Assembly (NCBI RefSeq): GCF_001544075.1
Contig: NZ_BCNT01000001.1
Span: 620,001-684,000 of the forward strand
From: Comamonas terrae
GTDB taxonomy: Bacteria > Pseudomonadota > Gammaproteobacteria > Burkholderiales > Burkholderiaceae_C
Reading direction: 5' to 3'
DNA: 64,000 bases
Every line of letters starts with the position of its first letter. Within the stretch, counting starts at the first letter, position 1. Both the position numbers and the translations under genes were made by a program. The notes beneath the pieces were generated by a model that saw only the letters and a list, made by a program, of their open reading frames with translations, made no database searches and was not told where the DNA came from. This document shows, piece by piece, positions 8,687 through 18,516 of the stretch.

Positions 8687-10077
8687 TCATCACCCCCTGC
8701 TGCCAACCCATCATGCGTCTTGCGGATGGGGATGTAGTGAGGGGCGTCCAGCTTGTCGCGCAGCTCTCGCAATTGCTGCTTAAAGCCGTCTTCATCGGTC
8801 AGCAGTTCCTTGCGCCACTCGCGCGCCTCCGCATCCCCAAACTGTTCACCCAAGGCCTGGTTCAGCCAGGTGGAGAAGCGCATGCCAATCTCCGCCGGCC
8901 AGTCCATGTCCATCCAGTCGCTGGCGAACTGAGCCTCTTCAGGCAACTCCGCGCGCAATGGGTCAAGCCACAGCTTTTCCAGGTAGTTCAGCTGCTGGAA
9001 GCGCTCGTCATCCTTGCTCCAACCGGGTTGAACCAGTTGCTGCAACTCATTGGCAAATGCGACCAACTCATCCAGCAAGGTATCGGTATAGGTTTTGCGC
9101 GTATCGCGGGTGGGCTTGTTCGACTGAGTGGCTTCCGCCAGAAATTTGCGCAACGCGCGCACCGTGCGGCGCACTTCGGGGCGGGCGATGAACATGCGAT
9201 CAAAGACTGATTCCGCATGTACTGGCAAACGCACGGCACTCGGTGTCCAGGCGGGTGGCAGGGAGGACAGGAGATAGTTGACCCCGCCGCGCTCGCTATT
9301 GAGCTGGCTGATGTTCTGGGGCTTGGTCCCACCCATCTTTTGCGCGGCCAGGCCCGGATAGTCATGGAATACGCCGTCGTGGCTTTTACGGTCGCGGCGT
9401 GCCAGCCGCGCGGCCTTGTTGGCCTCGCCAAAGCGATGCTCCTGGATTTCACCGTACACCGCATGCGCCAGCGAGGTGGCATAGAGCGGCGCCAGCAGCT
9501 CATATTGGGCATCGTCGCAAGCGTCATCGCCGGTCAGCCAGTACAGCTGCTTGGCACGGCCATGGCTGCTGGGGCCGCCGGCACGCGGCGCCGTCAGCGA
9601 CACCAGCGCCTCGCGCAAGGCCTGGGCTTGCCCCGGGTCGTCGTGCAAAGCCTGTAGAGCATCCGCCTCTTCGGCCAGCAAGGCCGACAGCAGACTGCGC
9701 CCGCCCACCTGCAGCTTCAGGAACTTGTAGACATCCAGCGCAGCAGCGTTGCCTACGACATCGCCTGCGAATTCCGTGCCCAGCGCATGGCTGCCCAGTT
9801 CGCAAAGCACCGGCAATTGCCCAGGCTCCACATACAGATTGGTACCGCGTGCGTCGGGGTGAATGGGCTTGAGGGAATGTGTGACAACCTGGATTTGCTG
9901 CACACGCCGTGCGGCGTCTTCCAGCCAAACATCAGGCATATGCTGTTCTTGCAGTTCCTGCCGCTTGGGGTCATCGTCCGCTAGCTTATCCAGCTTGGCC
10001 CGCAAGCGCTCACCAATGAATGCGTGCGCTGCAGCTTTGAAGCTGTCGTATACCGGCGCATCTTCGATTTCTGCCAT
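8683..10077 (-). CDS. cas8f: Cas8f (Csy1) large subunit of the I-F Cascade
   Basis: The large subunit that recognises the PAM and, with Cas5f, caps the 5' end of the crRNA. It has 464 residues against about 434 in P. aeruginosa. The conserved core GGTKPQNISQLNSERGGVNY is clear, as is the C-terminal HYIPIRKTHDGLA. The start is the ATG at 10077, preceded by a strong AGGAGG eight bases upstream; the frame also opens at 10098. The gene follows cas2-3 after 40 bp and overlaps csy2 by four bases. Confidence 0.95.
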   Translation of the reverse strand: MAEIEDAPVYDSFKAAAHAFIGERLRAKLDKLADDDPKRQELQEQHMPDVWLEDAARRVQQIQVVTHSLKPIHPDARGTNLYVEPGQLPVLCELGSHALGTEFAGDVVGNAAALDVYKFLKLQVGGRSLLSALLAEEADALQALHDDPGQAQALREALVSLTAPRAGGPSSHGRAKQLYWLTGDDACDDAQYELLAPLYATSLAHAVYGEIQEHRFGEANKAARLARRDRKSHDGVFHDYPGLAAQKMGGTKPQNISQLNSERGGVNYLLSSLPPAWTPSAVRLPVHAESVFDRMFIARPEVRRTVRALRKFLAEATQSNKPTRDTRKTYTDTLLDELVAFANELQQLVQPGWSKDDERFQQLNYLEKLWLDPLRAELPEEAQFASDWMDMDWPAEIGMRFSTWLNQALGEQFGDAEAREWRKELLTDEDGFKQQLRELRDKLDAPHYIPIRKTHDGLAAGGDE

Positions 10078-10117
10078 TACGGTCTCCTCCTTTCCCATTC
10101 AGGGTGATTGCAACTTC

Positions 10118-13100
10118 TCATCCACTGGCTTTGCTAAATCCCAAAGCCCCATGGAACCGCCAGCCCTGCCGTTCATCCGGCAGGCTGGCGGTGGCATATC
10201 GTTTGGCGCAGTCTTGCAGCGAGAGGCCCATCTCCTGGGCCAGCGTGCGCAGTTCCTCCAGCAAATCCACCTGTATCCACGGCTGCACGCTGTGCTGCGG
10301 ACCCGGCCACAGAGCGGTGTCAGCTATCGGGGTACGCATGGTTTCGTCTATGCAGACATAGAGCTGCTCACCGCGCCGCTCGCCCTCGACCACGCGATGC
10401 AGCAATAGCGCTTCCTCGTCTTCATCGGGCAGTAGCACCACGTCCACACGCCGCTGCGGGTCGTCGCGGAAGCGCTGGTATTGCGGCAGCACACCCGTCA
10501 GCCAAAGGCACTGCGGTTGATCGCCATCGGCTTCATGCCAGGCCAGACAGGCCGCACGCTTGACAGCGGTAGTAGTAGCACTGCCGGCCTCGCGCGGAAG
10601 CATGGCATCGCGCATGCGGGCGTGCTCCAGATCCACCCAGTTGCGACTGGGGCTGAGCTTGCCTGCAGCCCGCGCAACCCGGGGCCGCGCATCCACCGGC
10701 CATGGCGACTGGCCCCACTCCTTGAGCTGGCGTGACAGCAGCTTGTTCAGGCTGTGCGATTCCAGATGGAAGTGCGCGGCGGCATCCGTGCCGCCCGGCG
10801 GCAGCCGCTCCATTTCGAAGCCGGGCTTGCAATAGGCGGCCTGGCCTTTGCGCTCCAATGCACGCAGATTGGTGTCCAGCACGAACACATTGGTCTCATG
10901 CACTTGCTCGCTGCGGTGGCGCCGTACCCGGCCCGCGAGCTGGATCAGCGAACGCATGGAAGAAGGCTCGACCACGGCCCAGTCGTAATCGTGGTCGCGT
11001 CCCACCTCCGTGACAGGCGACCCCAGCACGATAAAGAGCTGATTCTGCTCGGGATGAGCGTCGATGAGCGCTCGAATACCGGGCTGCAGAAGGGCCGGAT
11101 CACGCCCCTCGTCGGCGCCACGCCGGTTGAGCACGGTATCCAATTGCCGTTCGATCACCGAGCGTGCCAGCAGCGGAAACTGCGAGTGGTACACGCACAG
11201 ATGCACGCGCACGCCAGCAGCAGGAGCGCCCTGTGCGTACATGGCCAATGCCACGTCGAACAGCGGCGAAATATTGGCCATGCGGATCAGCCCAAAGCTC
11301 ACGCGCTTGCCGCTAGCCGGATCCTGGCCATGGTTTTGAGGCGCCTGATGCAGCTCCCAGGCGTGTTGCAGCAGGAGTTGCGCCCATTCCTTGCGGCGCT
11401 GCGCTTCGCTCATGCCTATGCAGCTCCAGCTTTGCGGCAAGCTCCCAATGCGGGCCAGCCGCCGCACGGAGGTCTTGGCCAACTGCGTCATGCGCTTTTG
11501 CACAAAAGCCTGGTGCGCTTCGCCAAAGGCACGGCTATCGGCGCAGTCCTGGGCCGTCTGCTGAAACTCGTCTACCCACAGGCAGCAGATGTTGCTGGCC
11601 TCGTGCGGCCGCTCGCTGCGGTGTTTCTGGAAGACCTCGCGGCCCGCCCGATATGCGCGAAACAATCCCTCCACCAGCGCAGGCGGCAAGGTCGCCGAGG
11701 ACAGCAGCACGCGCGAGCCCAGCAGGCCCGCCCAGTGCACAAGCCGCGTCAGCGCAGGCAAGTCGGCCATGTCAAAGTCATCGGGCTCGTCCAGCACCAG
11801 ATCGCCGGTCAGCAAGCGCAGCATGGGCGCGATCTGGCGGCCGCCGCGCAGGCTTTCGGTGGCCGGCGTCAAATGGTCCACCGTACAGACCAGCAGCGGC
11901 GCGGCAATCAGGCTGCGCACCTGGGCATCATCGCTCAGTCGTTCCAGCAGCGGGTGGCGGTCATTGCCTTCAAACAGCACCTGCCCGCCCTCATCAAGCA
12001 AAGCCTGCGTAGAAGCAGAGCCAGTGGCTTCGGCCTGGCGCTCCCAGTATTCGAAAAGTGCACGGCTCGCGCTGCCGCCCACCTTGATGGCCAATTGCTC
12101 TTCGCTCAAGCCCAGATCGTGCTGAAAGCTGCGGCCCGTCTGCAAGGTCAGCGTGCGCAGGCCGATGGCAAAGGCGCAGCGCATACCCAGCTGCGGGTCG
12201 GCCAGCGCGTTCATGATGCGCGCATTGCCCAGCGTCTTGCCGCAACCGGTCGAAGCCATGTTGACGATGAACGCGCCCTGGCTGGCTGCCCTATGGCGCA
12301 CGCTGGCGGCCAGGTCCGCAGCCTTGTCCTGCCACTGGAAACGCGCGTTGCCGTTGCGCTTTTTCAGGCCCTTGTGGTTTTGCAGGGCCGGCAGGCTGTG
12401 CGCCAAAGTGGGCAATGCATGGGTGATAAGGCTGGCATGGGCCTGCACGCCCAACAAGTGCTCATCCAGGGTCTGGTTGAAAAAAGGCGGTTTGCATCCG
12501 CCCCTCAAGCGCTGGCCGCTACTGTTTTTAAGTGTGTTGGCAAACAGCGGATAGCCATCGTTGCGATAGGGCTTGCGCCGGGCATCATCCTCGATGCTGG
12601 AGTAATGGTGGTCAGCCAGCATCAGGCACATGCGGCTCACATGCATGGTGAAGGGGTCATGCAGCGCAGGCACCTGCTGGTAATGCGGCACCAGCTCCAG
12701 CAGCTTGCCGGCATAACGAGCCGCCTGCTTGCGCCATGCGGATTGGCTCACCGGCAACCCATGGGGGAACTGCCAATACGCTCCCAGCTTCGCAGCCTCG
12801 ACCGCTTCGCGTGGCTCGTTCCAGTCTGCGTTCACTCGTGCCAACAGGCCATGAAGCAGGCGCGCAGACACATCGGACGGACGCGAACCAAAGCGTTTGA
12901 AGATAGCGCCGCCGTCATCATCGCTGTCGTCGGCATCAAGGGTGCTTTTGCGATTGGGCAGGCAAGGCAGGCGGTGGTGGGTCAGCACCAGCCAGGCCAC
13001 GGACTGCGCCAATGGCGGGAGGCAGGCGAAGGGGTTGGCCGCGTCTTTTTGTGCGGCATCCCAGCGTGCATCGGTCAATCCATCTTTCAGCAAGCCGTGC

Positions 13101-13672
13101 AGCCACTGATCCTCGAAATCCTCCCTCCTCGTGCCAACATCAGCGCAGGCGGCCAGCCTTTGCAACCAGCCCACATCGTCGTCCCCACCCACAAAAGCCT
13201 GGAACAAGCGCACCGACACCCATTCATGGCGATAGTGGTTGCGCTCGCGCAGGCCGGGGCTTTTCAGCCGATCCTGAAACGCCTGCGTCGCCTTGCCCAG
13301 ATCGTGCAGCAAGGCGGCAAGCGCCGCCAGCGCCGTGATCAGGGGCAGGTGGTGCCAGGCGTTCTCATCCTCGGTGCGCAGCACATTGCGGGCCGTGGTG
13401 TTGGTGGGCACGGCGCCTTCGGCATTGAACTGGCGCCCATCGCCGACCACCCACAGCAGCTCACTGTGGTCGCGGCCGCGTATCCAGTGGCAGGCCACGG
13501 CCGTGTTCTTGCGCGCGCTCTGGCGCAGCAGCTTGCGCACCGTGTCCAGGCCGGCTTGCGTGATAGGCGTCTGCCAGGTGCGATCGCCGCGGCGCTCGGC
13601 AAACTGGTCGAGAATGCGGCGGGTTTCAGTCAGGGCACGCTTGCTACATTGGGAGACGAACAGCACATTCAT
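10118..13672 (-). CDS. cas3f: Cas2-Cas3 fusion nuclease-helicase of type I-F
   Basis: In type I-F the adaptation protein Cas2 is fused to the Cas3 nuclease-helicase, so this protein serves both spacer capture with Cas1 and target destruction after recruitment by the Csy complex. The first about 100 residues form the Cas2 domain (MNVLFVSQCSKRALTETRR). The HD nuclease follows, with LLHDLGKATQAF near residue 120 and HYRHEW after it. The helicase motifs are the Walker A STGCGKT, the DExD-type LDEPDDFD, LSSATLPP and LAGRVRRHR. Length is 1184 residues, at the long end of the family. Its ATG overlaps the cas1 stop by four bases (ATGA). No frameshift or lost catalytic motif is seen. Confidence 0.97.
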   Translation of the reverse strand: MNVLFVSQCSKRALTETRRILDQFAERRGDRTWQTPITQAGLDTVRKLLRQSARKNTAVACHWIRGRDHSELLWVVGDGRQFNAEGAVPTNTTARNVLRTEDENAWHHLPLITALAALAALLHDLGKATQAFQDRLKSPGLRERNHYRHEWVSVRLFQAFVGGDDDVGWLQRLAACADVGTRREDFEDQWLHGLLKDGLTDARWDAAQKDAANPFACLPPLAQSVAWLVLTHHRLPCLPNRKSTLDADDSDDDGGAIFKRFGSRPSDVSARLLHGLLARVNADWNEPREAVEAAKLGAYWQFPHGLPVSQSAWRKQAARYAGKLLELVPHYQQVPALHDPFTMHVSRMCLMLADHHYSSIEDDARRKPYRNDGYPLFANTLKNSSGQRLRGGCKPPFFNQTLDEHLLGVQAHASLITHALPTLAHSLPALQNHKGLKKRNGNARFQWQDKAADLAASVRHRAASQGAFIVNMASTGCGKTLGNARIMNALADPQLGMRCAFAIGLRTLTLQTGRSFQHDLGLSEEQLAIKVGGSASRALFEYWERQAEATGSASTQALLDEGGQVLFEGNDRHPLLERLSDDAQVRSLIAAPLLVCTVDHLTPATESLRGGRQIAPMLRLLTGDLVLDEPDDFDMADLPALTRLVHWAGLLGSRVLLSSATLPPALVEGLFRAYRAGREVFQKHRSERPHEASNICCLWVDEFQQTAQDCADSRAFGEAHQAFVQKRMTQLAKTSVRRLARIGSLPQSWSCIGMSEAQRRKEWAQLLLQHAWELHQAPQNHGQDPASGKRVSFGLIRMANISPLFDVALAMYAQGAPAAGVRVHLCVYHSQFPLLARSVIERQLDTVLNRRGADEGRDPALLQPGIRALIDAHPEQNQLFIVLGSPVTEVGRDHDYDWAVVEPSSMRSLIQLAGRVRRHRSEQVHETNVFVLDTNLRALERKGQAAYCKPGFEMERLPPGGTDAAAHFHLESHSLNKLLSRQLKEWGQSPWPVDARPRVARAAGKLSPSRNWVDLEHARMRDAMLPREAGSATTTAVKRAACLAWHEADGDQPQCLWLTGVLPQYQRFRDDPQRRVDVVLLPDEDEEALLLHRVVEGERRGEQLYVCIDETMRTPIADTALWPGPQHSVQPWIQVDLLEELRTLAQEMGLSLQDCAKRYATASLPDERQGWRFHGALGFSKASG

Positions 13673-14661
13673 GCCTCAGCCTCCGGTGGCATCGCCAGGC
13701 GCGCAGTCTCAACAGCGATGCGCTTGAGCGTGTCGATGATGAAGTCCAGCGACTCGCTGCGCGTGAGTGCTTCGATGCATTGGCGGCGAAACTGCTGCTC
13801 GTCGTCTCCGCGCATGGCCGACAGAAAGGCCTGGGGCAGGATGGCGGCGTCCTTGACCAGATCGGCCGCATCGAACACCAGGCCGCCGCGCCGCGTCTTG
13901 CCGTGCAGCACGGCCAGCCCGTGCGGCAGGCCCAGCACCCAGGTAGCCGTGGCGCCCAGGCCATAGGCCAGGTAATTGCCGTGGTCGAGGAACCGATTTG
14001 CCGCATCGGTGCCCGTGCCGCGCTTGGCGCGCGTGAACTCGCCGTAGCCCACGGCATCCACCGCCAGCTTGAAAAGCGCCTTGGTGAGCCGGGCCTCGTC
14101 GGTCAGCAGCGCGGTCACATCCGGCGCGTTGGCGATAAGCGGTGTGAACTGCCGCACCAGTGCCTTCAGGCGCTCCATGTCCACCGCAAAGCCCGCTTCG
14201 CGCAGGGTGCGGGTATTCCATTCGGACAGCAAGCGCTGCAGGCGCCAGGTCTGCAACTGCTTGGCCGCCTGCAGGCGCAGTTCGTCGTCGAACCAGAACT
14301 TCACCCAGGCCTGCAGGTATTCGGTGGGCCGGTATTCGCTTTGCGGCGTCAGCCAGGCCACTTCCACATCGACCTCGTTGGCACTGAACAGCGGCGTGCC
14401 GCCACCACCGCAAAAGCCCACCAACACCCCGGCCTTGGCCAGTTCGCGCATCGCCGCCTGGGTGATGGACGTGCCCGTACCCAGCAGAATGCTGGTGGTA
14501 TTGGCAATGGGAATGTTCCAGTACAGACTTTTCTTGCCGGCGTCGGTCACATATTCGACGCGCCCGCCGTTGACGAGCACGCGGCAATGTTCAAGGTAGT
14601 AGATATTGGCCCGCTTGGAATGCAGGATGGTTTTGAGATCTTGGCCTTTGATTTCTTGCAC
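13669..14661 (-). CDS. cas1: Cas1 integrase of type I-F
   Basis: Integrates new spacers at the leader end together with the Cas2 part of Cas2-3. I place the start at the GTG at 14661, which lies behind GGAGG with a four-base gap. This gives 330 residues, matching the usual length of about 325. The open frame continues to 14880, but the extra 73 residues contain a poly-Phe stretch and do not resemble Cas1. Family blocks include LKTILHSKRANIYYLEHCRV, GTGTSITQAAMRELA, SANEVDVEVAWLTPQSEYR, FLDHGNYLAYGLGATATWV, LPHGLAVLHGKTRRGGLVFD and LPQAFLSAMRGD. First gene of the cas operon. Confidence 0.95.
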   Translation of the reverse strand: MQEIKGQDLKTILHSKRANIYYLEHCRVLVNGGRVEYVTDAGKKSLYWNIPIANTTSILLGTGTSITQAAMRELAKAGVLVGFCGGGGTPLFSANEVDVEVAWLTPQSEYRPTEYLQAWVKFWFDDELRLQAAKQLQTWRLQRLLSEWNTRTLREAGFAVDMERLKALVRQFTPLIANAPDVTALLTDEARLTKALFKLAVDAVGYGEFTRAKRGTGTDAANRFLDHGNYLAYGLGATATWVLGLPHGLAVLHGKTRRGGLVFDAADLVKDAAILPQAFLSAMRGDDEQQFRRQCIEALTRSESLDFIIDTLKRIAVETARLAMPPEAEA

Positions 14662-14948
14662 AGTGCCTCCGTACAGAGGTTGTAACAAAAAACAAGAGGC
14701 TTTCTGTTGAAATCCATCGAGACAGAAAAGAAGCTCACTTTTTTCTTTTTCGAGAAAGAAAAAAAAAGGGGTGGGCAGTTTCAAGCCCTCACCCATTCTG
14801 CTTGCCTCCTCGACGAGGCATCCGGTCCACTCTGAACCCAGCCACGCCCTCCTCAACGGTTTGATGATTGCATATTGCAATTGGTGAACACGTTGATGGG
14901 ACTGGAATGGTTAAAGGGAAAAGCCAGTCCTCATTTCTTTCATCGATC
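14662..14948. promoter_or_regulatory. Upstream region of the cas operon
   Basis: A 287-bp gap between the convergently readable chemoreceptor stop and cas1, so it must hold the cas promoter. A T-rich/A-rich inverted repeat (TTTTTCTTT ... AAAGAAAAA) lies at about 14741-14765, and ATTGCA-TAT-TGCAAT (14867-14881) is a 6-3-6 inverted repeat that could be an operator. I could not fix -35 and -10 boxes with confidence. Confidence 0.4.
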
Positions 14949-16493
14949 TCAGCGGAACACGCTGACAGCTTCATCCAACTGGCGCGTCTGGGTCTGCAGG
15001 CTTTCCGCGGCCGCGGCATTTTGCTGTACCAGGGCTGCATTTTGCTGCGTGATCGAATCCAGATGACCGATCGAATGATTGGCTTCGGCAATGCCGTCGC
15101 GCTGCTCGTGCGTGGCGCCGCTGATCTGGGCAATCAGCGCCGTGACCTGCTCCACGTGGGCCACTACCTCCTCGATCTCCGAGCGCGTCTTGTGCACCAG
15201 CGTGGCGCCGCTTTCCACGCGGCCCACGCTGGAGTCGATCAGCTCCTTGATTTCCTTGGCCGCATTGGCGCTGCGCTGGGCCAGAGCCCGCACCTCGCTG
15301 GCCACGACCGCAAAGCCGCGCCCCTGTTCGCCGGCACGTGCCGCCTCCACGGCGGCATTGAGTGCGAGGATGTTGGTCTGGAAGGCAATGCCGTCGATCA
15401 CGCCGATGATGTCGTTCATGCGGTAGGAGCTGCTGGCGATCTCGGCCATGACGTCAACGACTTTCTGCATGGCCTGCCCGCCCTGGTTCACGGCCTGGCT
15501 GGATTTCTTGGCCAGCGCATTGGCTTCCTGGGAAGTGGCGTTGTTGTTCTGGACGGTGGCGTTCATCTGCTCCATGACCGATGCCGTCTGCGCCAGGCTG
15601 GACGTGGAATGGTGTGTGCGCTCGCGCAGGTCCTGGTTGCCGCGCGAGATTTCGTCCACGGCGGTGCGCACGCTGGTCACCTGCTGGCTCACATCGTCGA
15701 TCAGCCAGCGGAACATCAGGCCCAGCTGGCTGATGGTTCGCATGGTCATGCCGATTTCGTCGACACGATCCATCTGCACCACATCGCGGTTATTGCCGGT
15801 GGCCACGTCCAGCGCCTGCTTGCGCAATTGCTCTATCGGACGCGCAAGCTGGGATTCCAGCAGGTAGTTGCCGATCACGAAAGCGGCGGTGATCAATGCA
15901 TAGGCGGGAATATCTTCGGCATGAATGCCCTGCAATGCAAAAAGGCTGACCATGGTCAGCGCCCATACCAGCAGCATATTGAGCCGTATCCGAGAACGGA
16001 CGGAAATGACACGCCCGATGGAGAAAATGCGCTTCCAGCCCGAGCGGATGACCAGCCCCTTGAAAAACTGCTTGCCGGCAGCTTCTCCCTTGAGCATGGC
16101 CTGATAGAGCTTCTGGGCCCCCTGCACCTCCTCGGCACCAGGCTTGGTGCGCACCGACATATAGCCCTGGGTGACGCCGTTGCGGATGATCGGTATGGCA
16201 TTGGCCCGGACCCAGTAATGGTCGCCGTTCTTGCAGCGGTTCTTGATCAGGGCACTCCAGGGCTCGCCATTCTTGAGCGTGCGCCATAAATCGGCAAAAG
16301 CCTCGGGCGGCATATCGGGATGGCGCACCAGGTTATGGGGCTGGTTATAGAGCTCGTCCAATGCAAATCCGCTGACCTGAACGAAGGCCGCATTGGCATA
16401 GGTAATGCGGCTTTTTGCGTCCGTGGTGGACATCAGGGTGGCATTGTCCGGAAACTCGTATTCGCGCTGCGTCACGGGATGGTTGATACGCAT
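14949..16493 (-). CDS. Aer-like PAS chemoreceptor (methyl-accepting chemotaxis protein)
   Basis: A 514-residue energy or redox taxis receptor. The N-terminal PAS domain (about 10-115, with [14 protein letters not shown] and [18 protein letters not shown]) resembles that of Aer, which senses oxygen or redox state through FAD. Two hydrophobic segments follow at about 171-190 and 195-213 with almost no periplasmic loop, as in Aer. The C-terminal half is the signalling coiled coil, with the hairpin [20 protein letters not shown] that contacts CheA and CheW. No C-terminal NWETF-type pentapeptide for CheR docking is present. A GGAGGG ribosome site precedes the ATG. It is transcribed alone. Confidence 0.92.
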   Translation of the reverse strand: MRINHPVTQREYEFPDNATLMSTTDAKSRITYANAAFVQVSGFALDELYNQPHNLVRHPDMPPEAFADLWRTLKNGEPWSALIKNRCKNGDHYWVRANAIPIIRNGVTQGYMSVRTKPGAEEVQGAQKLYQAMLKGEAAGKQFFKGLVIRSGWKRIFSIGRVISVRSRIRLNMLLVWALTMVSLFALQGIHAEDIPAYALITAAFVIGNYLLESQLARPIEQLRKQALDVATGNNRDVVQMDRVDEIGMTMRTISQLGLMFRWLIDDVSQQVTSVRTAVDEISRGNQDLRERTHHSTSSLAQTASVMEQMNATVQNNNATSQEANALAKKSSQAVNQGGQAMQKVVDVMAEIASSSYRMNDIIGVIDGIAFQTNILALNAAVEAARAGEQGRGFAVVASEVRALAQRSANAAKEIKELIDSSVGRVESGATLVHKTRSEIEEVVAHVEQVTALIAQISGATHEQRDGIAEANHSIGHLDSITQQNAALVQQNAAAAESLQTQTRQLDEAVSVFR

Positions 16494-16787
16494 ATTAGCT
16501 CCCTCCAGAAACCGAGATTCACCATTAAATATGCATTATTTTTTACATTCAGCAACATCCAAAGCGGCAATAAATTTCAACTTGTGGCTTATTTCGCCAC
16601 AGCGATCCGTTTCCATGAAATGCCGTTCGAATGCCGGCGCTGCCCGGCCCGTGTCCGGTATCACCACCAGGGGTTGGTACCATCCTGCCCAAGGTGCGAG
16701 ATGAACAGCCAAAGGCAACCGCCGGCGGCCGGCTCGAAGGGGCCCGCCCTTTTGGGCAAGCGCACCCAACTAGGAAAGTTCTAGAAC

Positions 16788-17567
16788 ATGAAGATTGCAA
16801 CGTGGAACGTCAACTCGCTGTCCGTGCGCCTGCCGCAGGTGCTGGACTGGCTGCAGGCCAACCCGGTCGATGCGCTGGGCCTGCAGGAGCTCAAGCTGAC
16901 GGACGACAAGTTTCCCCACGCCGAATTCAATGAGGCCGGCTACCAGGCCATCAGCCATGGCCAGAAGACGTACAACGGCGTGGCCTGGATCACGCGCACG
17001 CAGGGTGCGGATGTGGTGCGCAATATTCCGGGTCTGGACGACGAACAGGCGCGCATCATCGCCACGACCATTGCCTCGCCGGCGGGCGACATCCGGCTGA
17101 TCAACGGCTACTTCGTCAACGGTCAGGCGCCCGGCACCGACAAGTTTGCGTACAAGATGCGCTGGCTGCAAGCGCTGCACAACTGGGTCCAGGGGCAGCT
17201 GGCGCTGCATCCGCGCCTGGTGCTGGTCGGGGACTTCAATGTCGCCCCGGAGGACCGCGACTCCTTCGATCCCGTGGGATTGAAAGACACCATCCACCAC
17301 ACGGTGGAGGAGCGAGCCCACTTCCAGCAGCTGCTGCAGCTGGGCCTGAGCGACGCCTTCCGCCTGTTCGAGCAACCCGAGAAGAGCTTTTCCTGGTGGG
17401 ATTACCGCATGCTGGGCTTCCAGAAGAACCGGGGCCTGCGCATCGACCACATTCTGGTCAGCAGCGAACTCAAGAGCCGCGTCAGCGCCTGCTCCATCGA
17501 CCGCTTGCCGCGCAAGAACAAGCAGCCCAGCGACCATGCGCCCGTTGTCGTGTGCCTGGATCTCTAG
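16788..17567 (+). CDS. xth: Exodeoxyribonuclease III
   Basis: AP endonuclease and 3'-5' exonuclease of base-excision repair, acting in the cytoplasm on double-stranded DNA. The 259 residues match the family. Motifs: MKIATWNVNSLSVRLPQVLDW, the metal-binding Glu in GLQELKL, VLVGDFNVAPEDRD, SWWDYRMLGFQKNRGLRIDH and the catalytic SDHAPVVV near the C-terminus. The spaced Asp and His residues of the endonuclease/exonuclease/phosphatase fold are all present. Divergent from the chemoreceptor across a 294-bp gap that holds both promoters. Ends at a strong bidirectional terminator. Confidence 0.96.
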   Translation: MKIATWNVNSLSVRLPQVLDWLQANPVDALGLQELKLTDDKFPHAEFNEAGYQAISHGQKTYNGVAWITRTQGADVVRNIPGLDDEQARIIATTIASPAGDIRLINGYFVNGQAPGTDKFAYKMRWLQALHNWVQGQLALHPRLVLVGDFNVAPEDRDSFDPVGLKDTIHHTVEERAHFQQLLQLGLSDAFRLFEQPEKSFSWWDYRMLGFQKNRGLRIDHILVSSELKSRVSACSIDRLPRKNKQPSDHAPVVVCLDL

Positions 17568-17587
17568 CCGGCCGCAGCCCTGCACAG

Positions 17588-17625
17588 ATGAAAAAAGCCA
17601 GGAGGCGCCTCCTGGCTTTTTTCAT
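17588..17625. terminator. Perfect palindromic bidirectional terminator
   Basis: A 38-bp perfect palindrome centred between 17606 and 17607. GC core GCCAGGAGGC/GCCTCCTGGC is flanked by A6 on the left and T6 on the right, so it can stop transcription from xth (+) and from the gene at 17659-18516 (-). Confidence 0.92.
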
Positions 17626-17658
17626 GGATCGCAATAAGGACCGCGGCTGCCGCCGCGG

Positions 17659-18516
17659 TCAGGCCGCATCCCGGCCCAGCAGCAGCACGGCGTCCAGATG
17701 CCCGCGGATGACCAGCATCTGCCGCTTGATAACCTGCGCGGCAGGCAGGGGCAAGCTGCCGGTGTCGATGCGCCCGTAGCTGTCTAGCCAGGCCTGCAGC
17801 TCGTCGATCAGCCCCTCGATGGGCTCTTGCACCATGAGGCCCGAATCACGCCATTCGGACACCATTTTCTCGACCTGCTTGTAGCGAGCCCCCACACGCA
17901 ACCTGACATTTTTGCGCGCAAGCCGGGGGCTGAGCGGCAGAAAAGTCTGTTCCAGCTCCCTGAGCAGAACGGGATGCTCGCGGGCAAAGCGCAGCAGCAC
18001 CGAGCGCAGCATGCCCTCGGGCTCTTCGCCCAGGCAGGCTTCATAGCTGCGCTGTACGCGCCGGCCGGTACTGATCACCCGCTGGATGCGCTCCACGGTT
18101 TCCGGTTCCAGCCGCACCGCAGGCACCATCGTGCGCGGCAGGCGCGCGCGCTCCCAGGCTGCCTTCACCGCAAGCCGTGCCTGCGGCCAGGTCAGAAAGC
18201 TGGAGGCGTGCTCCCGGCTCCAGCGCTCGCACAGCTCCGACTCGTGGGCGGCAAACTCCTGCCTGCAGGCTTCGGGCGAGAGCGGCACCGGGGCGGATTG
18301 CGATTGCGCGGCCTGCCAGCCCAGCGCATAGGCGGGCTGGTACTGGTCGTAGCCGCGGCCGGCCACGAAATACGGTTCCGACAGATAGTGCTCATGCCAG
18401 AACAGATCTTCCGCAAGAGGCAGGCCGATGCTTTGCGTACCTGTTTTTTGGGAGGTGCGCTCCTTGGCCAGCTGGGTTACGGCCAGCGCGGAACGACGAA
18501 AGAATGACGAGAACAT
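17659..18516 (-). CDS. Uncharacterised protein with an HYxxxPY...PAYxxG block
   Basis: About 285 residues, no assigned function. After an Arg/Thr-rich start it has FWHEHYLSEPYFVAGRGYDQ followed by YQPAYALGWQAA and then a segment ending SFLTWPQARLAVKAAWERA. From memory this resembles a short domain found in many betaproteobacterial stress-associated hypotheticals, where Trp, Tyr and Pro residues are regularly spaced; that link needs a profile search. The second half is mainly helical and charged, with no signal peptide or membrane segment. I prefer the ATG at 18516; an in-frame GTG at 18573 would add 19 residues. Neither has a strong ribosome site. Convergent with xth. Confidence 0.6.
   Translation of the reverse strand: MFSSFFRRSALAVTQLAKERTSQKTGTQSIGLPLAEDLFWHEHYLSEPYFVAGRGYDQYQPAYALGWQAAQSQSAPVPLSPEACRQEFAAHESELCERWSREHASSFLTWPQARLAVKAAWERARLPRTMVPAVRLEPETVERIQRVISTGRRVQRSYEACLGEEPEGMLRSVLLRFAREHPVLLRELEQTFLPLSPRLARKNVRLRVGARYKQVEKMVSEWRDSGLMVQEPIEGLIDELQAWLDSYGRIDTGSLPLPAAQVIKRQMLVIRGHLDAVLLLGRDAA

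Noticed and set aside
10754-13966. A 1070-codon plus-strand frame opposite cas2-3
   Set aside because: Shadow of the high-GC coding strand. The minus-strand product has all Cas2, HD and helicase motifs, while the opposite frame has none.
2899-14661. A possible novel defence or anti-CRISPR gene inside the cas locus
   Set aside because: All gaps in the operon are 65 bp or shorter and hold no separate frame; the locus is a standard I-F1 set.
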